A stretch of DNA of 64,000 nt from CAZDDI01 sp964504195 (lineage in GTDB: Bacteria; Chloroflexota; Anaerolineae; B4-G1; SLSP01), in contig CAZDDI010000012.1 in assembly GCA_964504195.1 (NCBI GenBank), positions 1-64,000 on the forward strand, written 5' to 3'. Positions 1 to 7,972 of the stretch are shown piece after piece. Position 1 is the first letter of the stretch. Each line of letters starts with the position of its first letter. Position numbers and translations under genes: made by a program. The notes under the pieces are model-generated. The model was not told the origin of the DNA. It ran no database searches and was given only the letters and a program-made list of their open reading frames with translations.

Positions 1-1
1 T

Positions 2-313
2 CGAGTGGGCATTTCTAATTGTCATCAATGGGTAATTCTAGTTGTCGTTGAACATGAGTGTGTATTTTCTTGGAGTATCTCATTTGATCCTGACAACAAC
101 GAGGCTTTTCTTGTATGTTCACCTGCTTCCTCTTCATCAGGACAAGAGACCACCTGTGATTATGGATATAAGACTGTTTGCGCAAATGGACGCTATCGGT
201 TTTCAATGTTTGAGATGCAAATGATTGAAACCGAACAGGGATGGCAAGTAATCAATTGGAGCAAAATCTCTGAAAGTATAGATGGCGAAACTATTAGATG
301 TGAACCGAATTGA
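2..313 (+). CDS. 3' end of an unrecognised protein gene, truncated by the window edge
   Basis: The frame is open to the left edge, so the true start is probably outside the window; the first possible internal start is a GTG at position 5. About 103 residues are visible, with six cysteines and no recognisable motif, perhaps the end of a secreted or extracytoplasmic domain. The gene runs towards prmC on the opposite strand and its last 20 bases overlap the end of prmC. Its base use is more AT-rich than the genes that follow. I do not recognise the family. Confidence 0.5.
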   Translation, partial: RVGISNCHQWVILVVVEHECVFSWSISFDPDNNEAFLVCSPASSSSGQETTCDYGYKTVCANGRYRFSMFEMQMIETEQGWQVINWSKISESIDGETIRCEPN

Positions 314-1172
314 AATTGAGATCAACCTCCAATACCCGCTCTCTCCCCCCCCAGTCTGCATGGACATAAACCACAGCATCGGGGAAAGCGGCCTGGGCCA
401 ACGCCTGGGCCGCTTTGCCTTGCCCCGCCCCGATTTCGATGAGCATTTGTCCCCCCGGAAGCAGGCGTGCTGCGGCTTGCGCGAGCAGGGCGCGCACGGC
501 GTCTAGCCCATCAGGGCCGGAGAGGAGCGCGCCACGCGGCTCTTGCTGCACCGAGGGCGGCAGCGCGTCCCATTCGTGCTCGGCGATGTAGGGCGGGTTG
601 CTGGCGATGAGGTCTACCGGTTCAGGTAGCGGCGCGAGCAGGTCGCCCTCTAGCAGCGTGAGGCGTTCGGCGACGCCGTGCTGCTCAGCGTTGCGCTGCG
701 CGACGGCCAGCGCCGCGGGGGAAATATCCACCGCGAACCCGCGCGCGGCGGGCAGGTGTGCCAGCAGCGTCACGGCGATACAGCCCGATCCAGTCCCCAC
801 ATCCACAAACACCGGATGCTCGCGCGTGTGTAGGAACGCCAGTGCGTGCTCCACCAGCAGCTCGGTTTCCGGGCGTGGAATCAGCACATCCGGGGTGATG
901 CTGAACGGCAGCGCGAAGAACTCGGCATGACCGGTGATGTAGGGGAGCGGCTCGTGGGCGGCGCGGCGCGCAATCCACGCAGCGTATTGCGCGGCTTGTG
1001 CGGGCGATAGTGGCGCTTCGGGATGCGCCAACAGCCAGGGCCGCTCGCGTTCCAGCAGCGCGCCGAGCAGCAGCTGCGCTTCCAGGTGGGGGGCAGCGCT
1101 CGCGGCGGCGAGTGCTTGTGCGGCCCAGGCGAGTGTTGCGCCGACGGTCTGCGGTTGGAGCGGCGCGCTCAC
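294..1172 (-). CDS. prmC: Peptide chain release factor N5-glutamine methyltransferase
   Basis: PrmC methylates the glutamine of the GGQ motif in release factors RF1 and RF2, using S-adenosylmethionine. The 292-residue protein has the family hallmarks: the IPRPETE motif near residues 98-104, the SAM-binding loop DVGTGSG at 124-130, and the catalytic NPPY at 192-195. The length is normal, with a few extra residues at the C-terminus where the gene overlaps the convergent gene. The start is GTG, and it overlaps the stop of the upstream DUF58 gene as GTGA, so the two are likely translationally coupled. In many bacteria prmC lies next to prfA, which is not in this window. Confidence 0.93.
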   Translation of the reverse strand: MSAPLQPQTVGATLAWAAQALAAASAAPHLEAQLLLGALLERERPWLLAHPEAPLSPAQAAQYAAWIARRAAHEPLPYITGHAEFFALPFSITPDVLIPRPETELLVEHALAFLHTREHPVFVDVGTGSGCIAVTLLAHLPAARGFAVDISPAALAVAQRNAEQHGVAERLTLLEGDLLAPLPEPVDLIASNPPYIAEHEWDALPPSVQQEPRGALLSGPDGLDAVRALLAQAAARLLPGGQMLIEIGAGQGKAAQALAQAAFPDAVVYVHADWGGRERVLEVDLNFNSVHI

Positions 1173-2032
1173 CGCACGATGCCCGCGCTGCGCAGATTTT
1201 CCAGCACGAGCCGCTTTACAGGCGCATCGGTGCGCAGGAGCGCGTACCGCCCGCCGTGTTTGCCCGCCAACGCGCGCAACTCGGCTTGCCAGCGATCCAG
1301 TCGTCGCGCGTATGCTTCGAGCGCGATACGATCCAGTGTAACCTCGCGCTTAATTCCGCTTTCCACATCCACCAGCCGCAAATCGCCCCGCAGCGGCGGC
1401 TCAAGTTCCTCTGGGGTGAGCAAATGCAGCAGGTGGACTTCGTGGCGGCGCGCGGCTAACGCTGCTATCCCGGCGCTGAGGCCGTCCTGGTCGTAGCCAT
1501 CCGTGATGAGCAGGATGAGGCCGGGGCGACCGGGACGCGCGGCCCACTGGCGCAGTGCGGATGCGAGCGCGCCGGTCGCGCCGGGTTGCAGCGCCAGGCA
1601 CCAGGGTTGCCAGTGCGCGATGTGCCCGCGACCGCGCGTCGGCCCCCATACAGTGGCGGGCGTGGCTCCCAGCGTCGCGGCGCTGAGCGCATCACTGCTG
1701 AGCAACGCGAGCGTTCCCAACGCCGCCGCGAGTTGCTGCGCTACCGGCCACCGTTCGCCCCAGGTCATTGAGGCGCTGCCATCGAGCAGCACCGTCACGG
1801 CGAGGTCTTCTTCTTCCTCGAAGAGGCGCACGTAGGGGCGATCCAGCCGGGCATAGAGATTCCAGTCCACGCGGCGGGGGTCATCGCCGGGGGTGTAATC
1901 GCGGTAATCGGCAAATTCCAGCCCCGCGCCGCGCCGGGCGGAGCGCCGTTCGCCCCAGCTGCCGCCTTGTCGCCGCTTGCGGGTGACGAAGCGCAGACGG
2001 GAGAGCCAGGAGAGGTCGGGGGTAGTGTTCAT
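1169..2032 (-). CDS. DUF58 domain protein (vWA-like, MoxR partner)
   Basis: A 287-residue DUF58 protein. The family motif GLEFADYRDYTPGDD lies at about residues 37-51, followed by a von Willebrand A-like region whose MIDAS-type metal site is DGSAS at 84-88. Family members work with MoxR AAA+ ATPases, often in metal or cofactor insertion or in envelope assembly; the substrate here is unknown. The frame continues upstream into the moxR region, but the ATG at 2032 fits the start of the conserved domain, and upstream of it the frame only reads moxR in another phase. The ATPase gene precedes it after a spacer of about 70 bases filled with a dispersed repeat. Confidence 0.85.
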   Translation of the reverse strand: MNTTPDLSWLSRLRFVTRKRRQGGSWGERRSARRGAGLEFADYRDYTPGDDPRRVDWNLYARLDRPYVRLFEEEEDLAVTVLLDGSASMTWGERWPVAQQLAAALGTLALLSSDALSAATLGATPATVWGPTRGRGHIAHWQPWCLALQPGATGALASALRQWAARPGRPGLILLITDGYDQDGLSAGIAALAARRHEVHLLHLLTPEELEPPLRGDLRLVDVESGIKREVTLDRIALEAYARRLDRWQAELRALAGKHGGRYALLRTDAPVKRLVLENLRSAGIVR

Positions 2033-2035
2033 TGT

Positions 2036-2109
2036 GCTTGTGCAGTAGATAATTTCTTGTACTGCGTACTGCGTAATTTTCCGGATTACGCAGTACGCAT
2101 TACGAAGTA
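2036..2109. repeat. Dispersed ACGCATTACG/GTACTGCGT-type intergenic repeat
   Basis: The spacer between the MoxR and DUF58 genes consists of alternating versions of a short word (GTACTGCGTA, TTACGCAGTACGCATTACG). The two halves are inverted, so the stretch can fold. The same words recur near 10340, 24283 and 57689, so this is a dispersed family rather than a site specific to this operon. Confidence 0.6.
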
Positions 2110-3083
2110 TGTAACACGTTTTCCAGTACCGCCGCGACCACCGCATCCGCCGTGACGCCTTCACTGTCGGCCTCGTAGGTGAGGATGAGGCGATGGCGCA
2201 GGGCAGCGGGGGCGACGCCGTGCAGGTCTTCGAGCGCCACATTGTAGCGGCCCGCCAGGAGCGCGGCGACTTTGCCGCCGAGGATGAGTGCTTGCGCGCC
2301 GCGCGGGCTGGCCCCGTAGCGCACATAGCGGCGCACCAGTTCGGGCGCATTCGGGTTGTCCGGGTGGGTGGCAACAATTATCCGCGCGGCGTGCTCGCCG
2401 ATATGGGTAGCCACTGGCACGTCGCGCGCCAGCGCCTGCATCGCGCGCACCGTGTCGCCATCCGCCACCTGCGGCGCGGCGGGGACGGTTGTGCCCGTCG
2501 TGCGCGCTACAATCTCCACCATTTCCGCAGCAGAAGGATAGCCCACGTTGATTTTGAACAGGAAGCGGTCGAGCTGGGCTTCCGGCAGAGGATAGGTGCC
2601 TTCGAGCTCGATGGGGTTCTGGGTCGCCAGCACCAGGAAGGGCGGCGACAGCGGATAGGTGTGTCCGCCCGCGCTCACCTGGCGCTCCTGCATGGCTTCC
2701 AGCAGGGCGGATTGTGTCTTGGGCGTGGCGCGGTTGATTTCATCGGCCAGCAGCAGGTTGGTGAAGACCGGCCCTTGGTGGAAGCGGAAGTGCCGTTCGC
2801 CACTATCGCTCACTTCCAGGATGTCCGTGCCGATGATGTCGGCGGGCATGAGATCGGGTGTGAACTGCACGCGGGTAAAGCGTAGCTGCAACACATCCGA
2901 GAGGGTGCGCACCAGCATGGTTTTTCCCAGGCCAGGCAACCCTTCGAGCAGCAAGTGCCCGTTTGCCAGCAGCGCGATGACAGCGTGGCGCACCACGTCG
3001 CGCTGCCCGACGATGACCTGCTCCACGGCAGCCTCGATGCGGCCGGCGATTTCGCTAAACTGTGAAGGCGCAATGTCTGTCAT
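2100..3083 (-). CDS. MoxR family AAA+ ATPase
   Basis: A 327-residue MoxR-type ATPase. Walker A is GLPGLGKT at about residues 48-55, and Walker B is LLADEINRATPKTQ, which carries the signature of the MoxR class. The C-terminal lid contains the usual SPRG motif (here GASPRGAQALI). MoxR ATPases act as chaperones that use ATP to mature or activate complexes together with a vWA or DUF58 partner, and the partner gene follows directly downstream. Paired moxR-DUF58 genes are common in bacteria; no third partner such as a transglutaminase-like protein is seen here. Confidence 0.92.
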   Translation of the reverse strand: MTDIAPSQFSEIAGRIEAAVEQVIVGQRDVVRHAVIALLANGHLLLEGLPGLGKTMLVRTLSDVLQLRFTRVQFTPDLMPADIIGTDILEVSDSGERHFRFHQGPVFTNLLLADEINRATPKTQSALLEAMQERQVSAGGHTYPLSPPFLVLATQNPIELEGTYPLPEAQLDRFLFKINVGYPSAAEMVEIVARTTGTTVPAAPQVADGDTVRAMQALARDVPVATHIGEHAARIIVATHPDNPNAPELVRRYVRYGASPRGAQALILGGKVAALLAGRYNVALEDLHGVAPAALRHRLILTYEADSEGVTADAVVAAVLENVLHTS

Positions 3084-3105
3084 GGGTCTCCTTGTGATTA
3101 TGTGG

Positions 3106-4623
3106 TTACTCCCCGCTGTGTCTGGCGCGCAGGTGCGGGTAGAGCAGCACGTCGCGGATGCTGTGCTGATCGGCTAAGAGCATGGCGAGCCGGTCAACGC
3201 CCAGGCCGAACCCGCCGTTGGGCGGCATCCCGTAGCGCATGGCCTGTAAATAATCCTCATCCATGAGTTGCGCTTCTTGATCCCCGGCCTCATAATCGCG
3301 CCCCTGCTGCAAGAAACGCTGTTCCTGCTCGAACGGGTTATTGAGTTCGGTGAAGGCATTCGCTAGTTCCATGCCGGCCACGAACAGCTCGAACCGTTCC
3401 ACATGGGTGGGGTCGTCGCTGAGCTGCTTTGCCAGCGGTGAGATTTCGACCGGATACAGGTACACAAAGGTCGGTTGGATGAGCTCCGGCTCGGCGGCGG
3501 AGAGCAGCGCATCGAGCAGTTGCCCCCAGGTGGCGGTCGTAGCAGCATCGTAGCCGCGCTGGCGCATCTCGGCGCGCAGGCTGTTCGCGTCGCGGTAATC
3601 CAGATAATCAATGCCGGTGGCTTGCAGGATGATGTCGCGCAGCGTTACGCGCCGCCAGGGTGGGGTGAGGTCAATCGTGTACCCTTTGAACGGCACTTGC
3701 AGCATCCCGGCGACTTCTTGCGCTACGGAGGTGAGTAGCTGCTCTGCTGTCTCCATGATGCCGTAGAGGTCGGTGTAGGCGCAGTAAAACTCCAGCTGGG
3801 TGAACTCGGGGTTGTGCTTGAACGAGACGCCCTCGTTGCGGAAGTCGCGCCCAATTTCGTAGACGCGCTCGTACATGCCCACCAGCAGCCGTTTGAGGTA
3901 CAGCTCGAACGAGATACGCAGGTAGAGCTGTTGCTTGAGCTGGTTGTGATGGGTGGTGAAGGGCCGCGCCGCCGCGCCGCCGTAGATGGGTTGGAGGACG
4001 GGTGTTTCCACTTCCAGGTAGTCATGCGCATCGAGCCAGCGGCGCAGCGCGGTGATGGTGCGGGCGCGGGTGCGGAATATCTCGCGCACCTGTGGATTCA
4101 CGGCCAGATCCGCGTATCGCTGGCGATAACGTTCTTCAACATCGGAGAAGGCGGCGTAGCGGGCGGTTTGCCCGTCTTCCTTCTCGTACTCTTTGGCGAT
4201 GGGCAGGGGCGTGATGGCTTTCGCCAGCATCCGCAGTTCGGTTACGCCCACGCTAATCTCGCCGCTGCGGGTGCGCATCAGCAGGCCAGTTGCCTCAACG
4301 AAATCGCCCAGGTCGTAAGCTTTCTTGAACAGCTCGTAGGTTTCTTCGCCGATGCCGTCTGCGCGCAGGAAGAGCTGGAGCTTGCCGTGGGCGTCTTCGA
4401 TGTGGACGAATGCCACCTTGCCCATGAGCCGTTGGCTTACCAGTCGCCCGGTAACAGTGACAGAGGGCAAGGGTTCACCAGCTTCCTCGGCGGCGAGACA
4501 TGCGGCTTGCGCTTCCGCCGTCGTGTGGGTACGTTGCACCCGCGCCGGGTAGGCTTCCACGCCGGCGGATTCCAACCGGCGCAATTTCTCGACGCGCTGT
4601 AGTTCTAAATCGTTGAGTTCCAT
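3106..4623 (-). CDS. lysS: Lysyl-tRNA synthetase, class II
   Basis: Charges tRNA-Lys with lysine. The 505-residue protein has the N-terminal OB-fold anticodon-binding domain (from about residue 55, VTVTGRLVSQRLMGK) and the class II catalytic core. Motif 2 is seen as GRDFRNEGVSFKHNPEF, and motif 3 as GFGLGVDRLAMLL near the C-terminus. The ATG at 4623 is chosen because a clear AGGAG ribosome-binding site precedes it; an upstream in-frame ATG would overlap a terminator hairpin. The gene follows greA, but an intrinsic terminator lies only about 25 bases before its start, so it either has read-through expression or a promoter not evident here. Confidence 0.95.
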   Translation of the reverse strand: MELNDLELQRVEKLRRLESAGVEAYPARVQRTHTTAEAQAACLAAEEAGEPLPSVTVTGRLVSQRLMGKVAFVHIEDAHGKLQLFLRADGIGEETYELFKKAYDLGDFVEATGLLMRTRSGEISVGVTELRMLAKAITPLPIAKEYEKEDGQTARYAAFSDVEERYRQRYADLAVNPQVREIFRTRARTITALRRWLDAHDYLEVETPVLQPIYGGAAARPFTTHHNQLKQQLYLRISFELYLKRLLVGMYERVYEIGRDFRNEGVSFKHNPEFTQLEFYCAYTDLYGIMETAEQLLTSVAQEVAGMLQVPFKGYTIDLTPPWRRVTLRDIILQATGIDYLDYRDANSLRAEMRQRGYDAATTATWGQLLDALLSAAEPELIQPTFVYLYPVEISPLAKQLSDDPTHVERFELFVAGMELANAFTELNNPFEQEQRFLQQGRDYEAGDQEAQLMDEDYLQAMRYGMPPNGGFGLGVDRLAMLLADQHSIRDVLLYPHLRARHSGE

Positions 4624-4639
4624 GGAGTCACTCCTTTGT

Positions 4640-4682
4640 TGTCTAAAACACAAGCCCATACGCTATCGCATGGGCTTGTGCG
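4640..4682 (-). terminator. Intrinsic terminator after greA, just before lysS
   Basis: A 10-bp perfect stem (ACAAGCCCAT paired with ATGGGCTTGT, loop of 10) is followed on the minus strand by GTTTTAG. It sits between the greA stop codon and the lysS ribosome-binding site, so it would end or attenuate greA transcripts before lysS. Confidence 0.7.
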
Positions 4683-4701
4683 GGTTTGTCGGGAATGGGG
4701 A

Positions 4702-5175
4702 TTAGCCGATGCTGAGGATGTTGAAGGTGATGCTGCCGTCCGGAGCGCGCACGATGGCTTTTTCACCCACTTTCTTACCCAGCAGCACCTTACCCAAGGG
4801 GGACTCGTTGGAGATTTTACCCTGTACTGGATCGGCCTCAGCTGAGCCAACTACCTGATAATCTTCTGGCGTGATTTGCCCTTCTTCTTGAACCGTTACA
4901 CGGCTGCCAACAGTGACACAATCACTCTGTTGATTATTTTCTTCGATAATGGTGACGCTGCGCAGCATTTGTTCCAGATTGTAAATCCGCCCCTCGACAA
5001 AAGCCTGCTCGCGGCGCGCATCTTCTAGTTCGGCATTTTCGATTAGTTCGCCTTCTTTGAGCGCCTCATGCAGCCGGCGGGCCACTTCGTGCCGGCGCAC
5101 GGTTTTGAGCTGTTCCAGTTCTTGTTGCAGCTGGATGTGCCCCTCAAGGGTCAGATATACCGGGCGTTCACTCAT
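4702..5175 (-). CDS. greA: Transcription elongation factor GreA
   Basis: GreA enters the RNA polymerase secondary channel and stimulates cleavage of backtracked RNA. The 157-residue protein has the usual two parts: an N-terminal coiled coil (ending near residue 78, with the acidic tip ENAELEDARREQAF) and a C-terminal FKBP-like domain (from about residue 80; conserved SPLGKVLLGKKVGE). The length is typical. A terminator-like hairpin lies in the leader just upstream (5217-5252) and another lies after the stop. Confidence 0.95.
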   Translation of the reverse strand: MSERPVYLTLEGHIQLQQELEQLKTVRRHEVARRLHEALKEGELIENAELEDARREQAFVEGRIYNLEQMLRSVTIIEENNQQSDCVTVGSRVTVQEEGQITPEDYQVVGSAEADPVQGKISNESPLGKVLLGKKVGEKAIVRAPDGSITFNILSIG

Positions 5176-5215
5176 ACGGTTCGTACCTCCTCGTACTGCG
5201 CTACTTCTATGACCC

Positions 5216-5252
5216 CAAAAAGCAGTGTAATGCTTGCGGCATCCACTGCTTG
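5216..5252 (-). terminator. Terminator-like hairpin in the greA leader (possible attenuator)
   Basis: On the minus strand a two-part stem (AGCAGTG/CACTGCT outside, ATGC/GCAT inside, five-base loop) is followed directly by TTTTTGG. It lies about 40 bases before the greA start and 60 bases after the terminator of the upstream gene, so it cannot simply be the end of that gene. It may be a leader attenuator or the end of a short RNA. Confidence 0.5.
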
Positions 5253-5309
5253 GTTACTGTTTTTTAGGATTGTCAGGGTTATGTTGGCTGTTTGCAAAAT
5301 CGGAAAACT

Positions 5310-5341
5310 GCTAAAATAAAAACCCGGGGCGCAGTGCGCCC
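5310..5341 (-). terminator. Intrinsic terminator of the LiaF-like gene pair
   Basis: GC-rich stem GGGCGC/GCGCCC with a three-base loop; on the minus strand it is followed by CCGGGTTTTTATTTT. It lies about 50 bases beyond the stop of the gene ending at 5389. Confidence 0.75.
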
Positions 5342-5388
5342 ACAGGCGGGGCTATCTTACCATAGGTTGGGAATTTGTAAAGCCGATT

Positions 5389-6174
5389 TCAAACAATCGT
5401 TATCGAACCGACGCCTATTTCTGCGTTGATCTCGACTTTGTGCTCCGCTGTGTCGTAATTGGGCGAGATGTAACGCTCGCCGACGCGCGGGAAGCGTTCT
5501 GCATCCACATTGATGCCGGACAGCCCTCCGTGGGCGTGGATGCTGGCTGCGACGTTCTCCGGCACGAGTAATTTTACCGAGGCCGCGCCGCCACCTACGC
5601 GCACGCGCGTCATGCTCGCACGGGCAGGTAGTGTTACCGTGGTGGAGCTGGCCCCGGTATCAATGACCAGTTCGGTCAAATGTAGCGCTTCTAAATCGGC
5701 CAATACCTCGCACGCGCCGGTTTCTAGTTTCAGTGTGAGGGGTGTTTCGGTGTTAAACTGTACATCCCATTGCCGGGTTTCGAACGTGCCGAAGTGGATG
5801 GGGGAGATAACTTCTGTATCTACGGCGTTGAGTTTAACGCGCAGGGTATCCGCTTCACGTTTGATTTTGGGGATGACCCCGCCGCCGAACTTGCCCGCGA
5901 GGAGCTGCCCTGCCGGCGCACCACCTGCAAGCGTGACCCGCCCTGCGCCATAGCGTAGCCGCACTGTGGCTTGCGTCGCCCCTTCTAGGGGGATACTGAG
6001 CATTTCTTGTGATTCGGGGTGGCGTGTTGCGCCCCATAGTAGCCAGATGCCTAGCGTAATTAGCGCCAGCGGCCAGAAAAAGGCCCAGACGTTCATGCCT
6101 GTGAGGTTGCCGATGAGAAATACGGTCCCGATGGTGAGCAGGACGATGCCCCAGAAACGTGTTATGTTACGCAT
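5389..6174 (-). CDS. LiaF/toast-rack-type membrane protein
   Basis: 261 residues. The N-terminal part holds two membrane segments (from ITRFWGIVLLTIGTVFLIGN and VWAFFWPLALITLGIWLLWG), the LiaI/LiaF-like transmembrane region. The rest is a beta-rich domain resembling the toast-rack (DUF2154/DUF4097-like) domain of LiaF, a family linked to cell-envelope stress sensing. Start at 6174 is chosen because AGGAGG lies just upstream and the longer frame has no membrane-protein character. It follows a second LiaI-like gene with an 8-base gap. No histidine kinase or regulator is adjacent, so the envelope-sensing role is only inferred from the family. Confidence 0.75.
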   Translation of the reverse strand: MRNITRFWGIVLLTIGTVFLIGNLTGMNVWAFFWPLALITLGIWLLWGATRHPESQEMLSIPLEGATQATVRLRYGAGRVTLAGGAPAGQLLAGKFGGGVIPKIKREADTLRVKLNAVDTEVISPIHFGTFETRQWDVQFNTETPLTLKLETGACEVLADLEALHLTELVIDTGASSTTVTLPARASMTRVRVGGGAASVKLLVPENVAASIHAHGGLSGINVDAERFPRVGERYISPNYDTAEHKVEINAEIGVGSITIV

Positions 6175-6182
6175 ATTTCCTC

Positions 6183-6704
6183 CTACTCGTGTTTGCGTCC
6201 GCCGCGAAAGAGCGACTGAATCAACATCAGCACTCCGACTGCGATGAGCAGCACCGGCCAATATGGGCCAAGCGTTGTGAATCCGCCAAACAGCGAGCCG
6301 AAGATGACGAAGAGTACCACGCTGACTAGCATTGTGTTCAGCCCTTCCCAGACGTGCTTCCACTTACCGGAGAGCAGGCCCATGAGGACAGTCCCAATAC
6401 CTACAAAGCCGGGGATTAAAGCCCAAACGTAGGCCCAACTTTCCCAACGGCCCGTGATGTTTTGCCAGTAGAGGATGCCGCCGATGCCGGCGACAATGCA
6501 TGCGGGGATCGCCATGTCCGGCTCGCCGGTCAGCAACCCTATCAGTAGCAGTGCTGCGCCTACGCCTATGATGATGAGCGGCCAGGAGAGGTGCAGTGCG
6601 AACCAGTCCTGGAACTCTGGGACGACCTGTCCTACCAACAGGACTGCGCCTAGCAAAATTAACAGTAGTCCTAGTGTGAGATTCGAGCGTTGTTGTTTGG
6701 TCAT
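6183..6704 (-). CDS. Small multi-pass membrane protein with LiaI/LiaF-like TM repeats
   Basis: 173 residues that are almost entirely hydrophobic. About five to six membrane segments are visible, starting with LTLGLLLILLGAVLLVGQVV and ending with PYWPVLLIAVGVLMLIQSLF, then a short basic tail. The repeated 'WP(L/V)iiiGvg..L' pattern is that of the DUF5668/LiaI-LiaF transmembrane region. It is the upstream gene of a two-gene unit with the LiaF-like protein. No enzymatic motif is seen. The spacer in front of it is made of AAATC-type repeats. Confidence 0.65.
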   Translation of the reverse strand: MTKQQRSNLTLGLLLILLGAVLLVGQVVPEFQDWFALHLSWPLIIIGVGAALLLIGLLTGEPDMAIPACIVAGIGGILYWQNITGRWESWAYVWALIPGFVGIGTVLMGLLSGKWKHVWEGLNTMLVSVVLFVIFGSLFGGFTTLGPYWPVLLIAVGVLMLIQSLFRGGRKHE

Positions 6705-6717
6705 AGAAACCCTCCTG

Positions 6718-6778
6718 GAAAATCAGCAAATCGGCAAATCGAAAAATCAACAAATCTGCAAATCGCAATACAAATTGT
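6718..6778. repeat. AAATC-type degenerate spacer repeat
   Basis: Tandem degenerate copies of a 8-10 base word (GCAAATCGGCAAATC, AACAAATCTGC, CAAATCGC). The same words occur in at least nine other spacers of this window, usually just before a start codon or just after a stop. Confidence 0.65.
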
Positions 6779-6887
6779 TATAAAAAGGTGTAAAAAGCTT
6801 TAATTTGCGTTCTTGATGATTTTAGTTTGGATGGGTGCAGTAAGGCCGCGCTATACCTAATAACTTCACAAGACGGCAATCCAAAAT

Positions 6888-7487
6888 CTAAAATCCAAAA
6901 TCTAAAATCACCGCATCGAGTGCGCGTTTGGGAACATGATGTACGTCTTCGGCATCGCGCCAGTATTTGATGTCACCATCTGGCCCGACGGTTTCGATAA
7001 CCACAGTCTCGCGTGGCGTTCCTAAAGCTAATACGAGTAAAATCTCATAGCGTTGCGGAATATGCAGTACCGTGCGCAGTGCATCTCGGTTGACCGAGGC
7101 AAGGATGCAGCCGCCTAGCCCGCGCGCCACTGCGCCGAGCAGGATGCTCTGCGCGGCAATGCCGTGATCTACGCCGAAGCTCTGGCTGATCTGCGTATCT
7201 CCCAGGATGACGATGTACGCGGTAGGACGCTCGCCTGCTTCCGGGGCGGGCCAGTCGCTCAGGTAGCCGGCCCAGGCCAGTTGTGTAAACACGGCGGCGT
7301 TGGCCTCCGGTGTCCATGTGAGCAGGTACTTGAGCGGTTGCAGATTCGCGCCCGAAGCTGACAGCCGCGCCAGATTCACCAGCTCCCGCAGCGTTTCCTG
7401 GCTTATGGGTACGGTCTCATCAAAGCGGCGATAGCTGCGGGTTTTGCTGATCAGGTCTGTGAGTGGATGGGGGTCTGCGTTGTTCAT
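6888..7487 (-). CDS. Nitroreductase family protein
   Basis: 199 residues with the nitroreductase fold typical of FMN-dependent NAD(P)H oxidoreductases: an N-terminal RSYRRFDETVPIS segment, SASGANLQPLKYLL in the FMN-contact region, and a C-terminal LGTP followed by a short tail. The GLGGCILASVNRDAL stretch matches the conserved GLG(T/G)C region. The substrate cannot be predicted. Its ATG overlaps the stop of the upstream cNMP-binding gene (ATGA), so the two are probably co-translated. Confidence 0.85.
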   Translation of the reverse strand: MNNADPHPLTDLISKTRSYRRFDETVPISQETLRELVNLARLSASGANLQPLKYLLTWTPEANAAVFTQLAWAGYLSDWPAPEAGERPTAYIVILGDTQISQSFGVDHGIAAQSILLGAVARGLGGCILASVNRDALRTVLHIPQRYEILLVLALGTPRETVVIETVGPDGDIKYWRDAEDVHHVPKRALDAVILDFGF

Positions 7488-7972
7488 TTGGGTTTCCAGA
7501 GCAGCTGCTCGCGCACCATCAGGTCGGTGTTGCGGATTTTGAACGCTAGGTCGGTGGCGATGTTGCGCATGAGCAGGTAGCCCAGGTGGTGATCCTGTTC
7601 ACAGAGTTGTAGCAGGCCGTCGCGCTTGATTGCGAGTAGCTGCACCTCTTCAGAGGCGGCGCGGGCTGAGGCGGTGCGTAGACCGCGATCTACCAGCCCG
7701 ATTTCTCCGAAGGTCTGTCCCGGCAACAGGGTGGCCACAACAATCGGACCCGGGCCGCTGGCGTCGGCTTCATCGAGCGCGCGCGGATCCATGACGATTT
7801 CTACCCGGCCTTTAGCAATGACGTAGAGTTCATCGCTGGGCATATATTCTTGTACGATGATGGCGTTTTCTGCGTAGGTCATTTCTTGGCAGGCCTCGGC
7901 CAGCCGTTCCAGGTGCTCGCGGGGTAATTCGTAGAACAAATCGGCTTTTAGCAAGACATTCAATCTACTCAT
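7484..7972 (-). CDS. Cyclic nucleotide-binding domain protein
   Basis: 162 residues, essentially a single cyclic-nucleotide-binding beta-roll (about residues 10-130). The family pattern is visible: EYMPSDELYVIAKGRVEIV, then a GQTFGEIGLVDRGLRTASARA phosphate-binding cassette. There is no helix-turn-helix as in CRP/FNR, and no channel or kinase domain. It is the first gene of a two-gene unit with the nitroreductase and may act as a ligand-binding regulatory subunit, although its target is unknown. Confidence 0.85.
   Translation of the reverse strand: MSRLNVLLKADLFYELPREHLERLAEACQEMTYAENAIIVQEYMPSDELYVIAKGRVEIVMDPRALDEADASGPGPIVVATLLPGQTFGEIGLVDRGLRTASARAASEEVQLLAIKRDGLLQLCEQDHHLGYLLMRNIATDLAFKIRNTDLMVREQLLWKPK

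Noticed and set aside
1172..1459. Plus-strand frames opposite prmC and the DUF58 gene
   Set aside because: They are Arg/Ala-rich shadows of well-supported genes and lack any family pattern.
2193..2885. A 230-residue plus-strand open frame opposite moxR
   Set aside because: It runs antisense to a gene with intact AAA+ motifs and has no start context; a consequence of GC-rich codon use.
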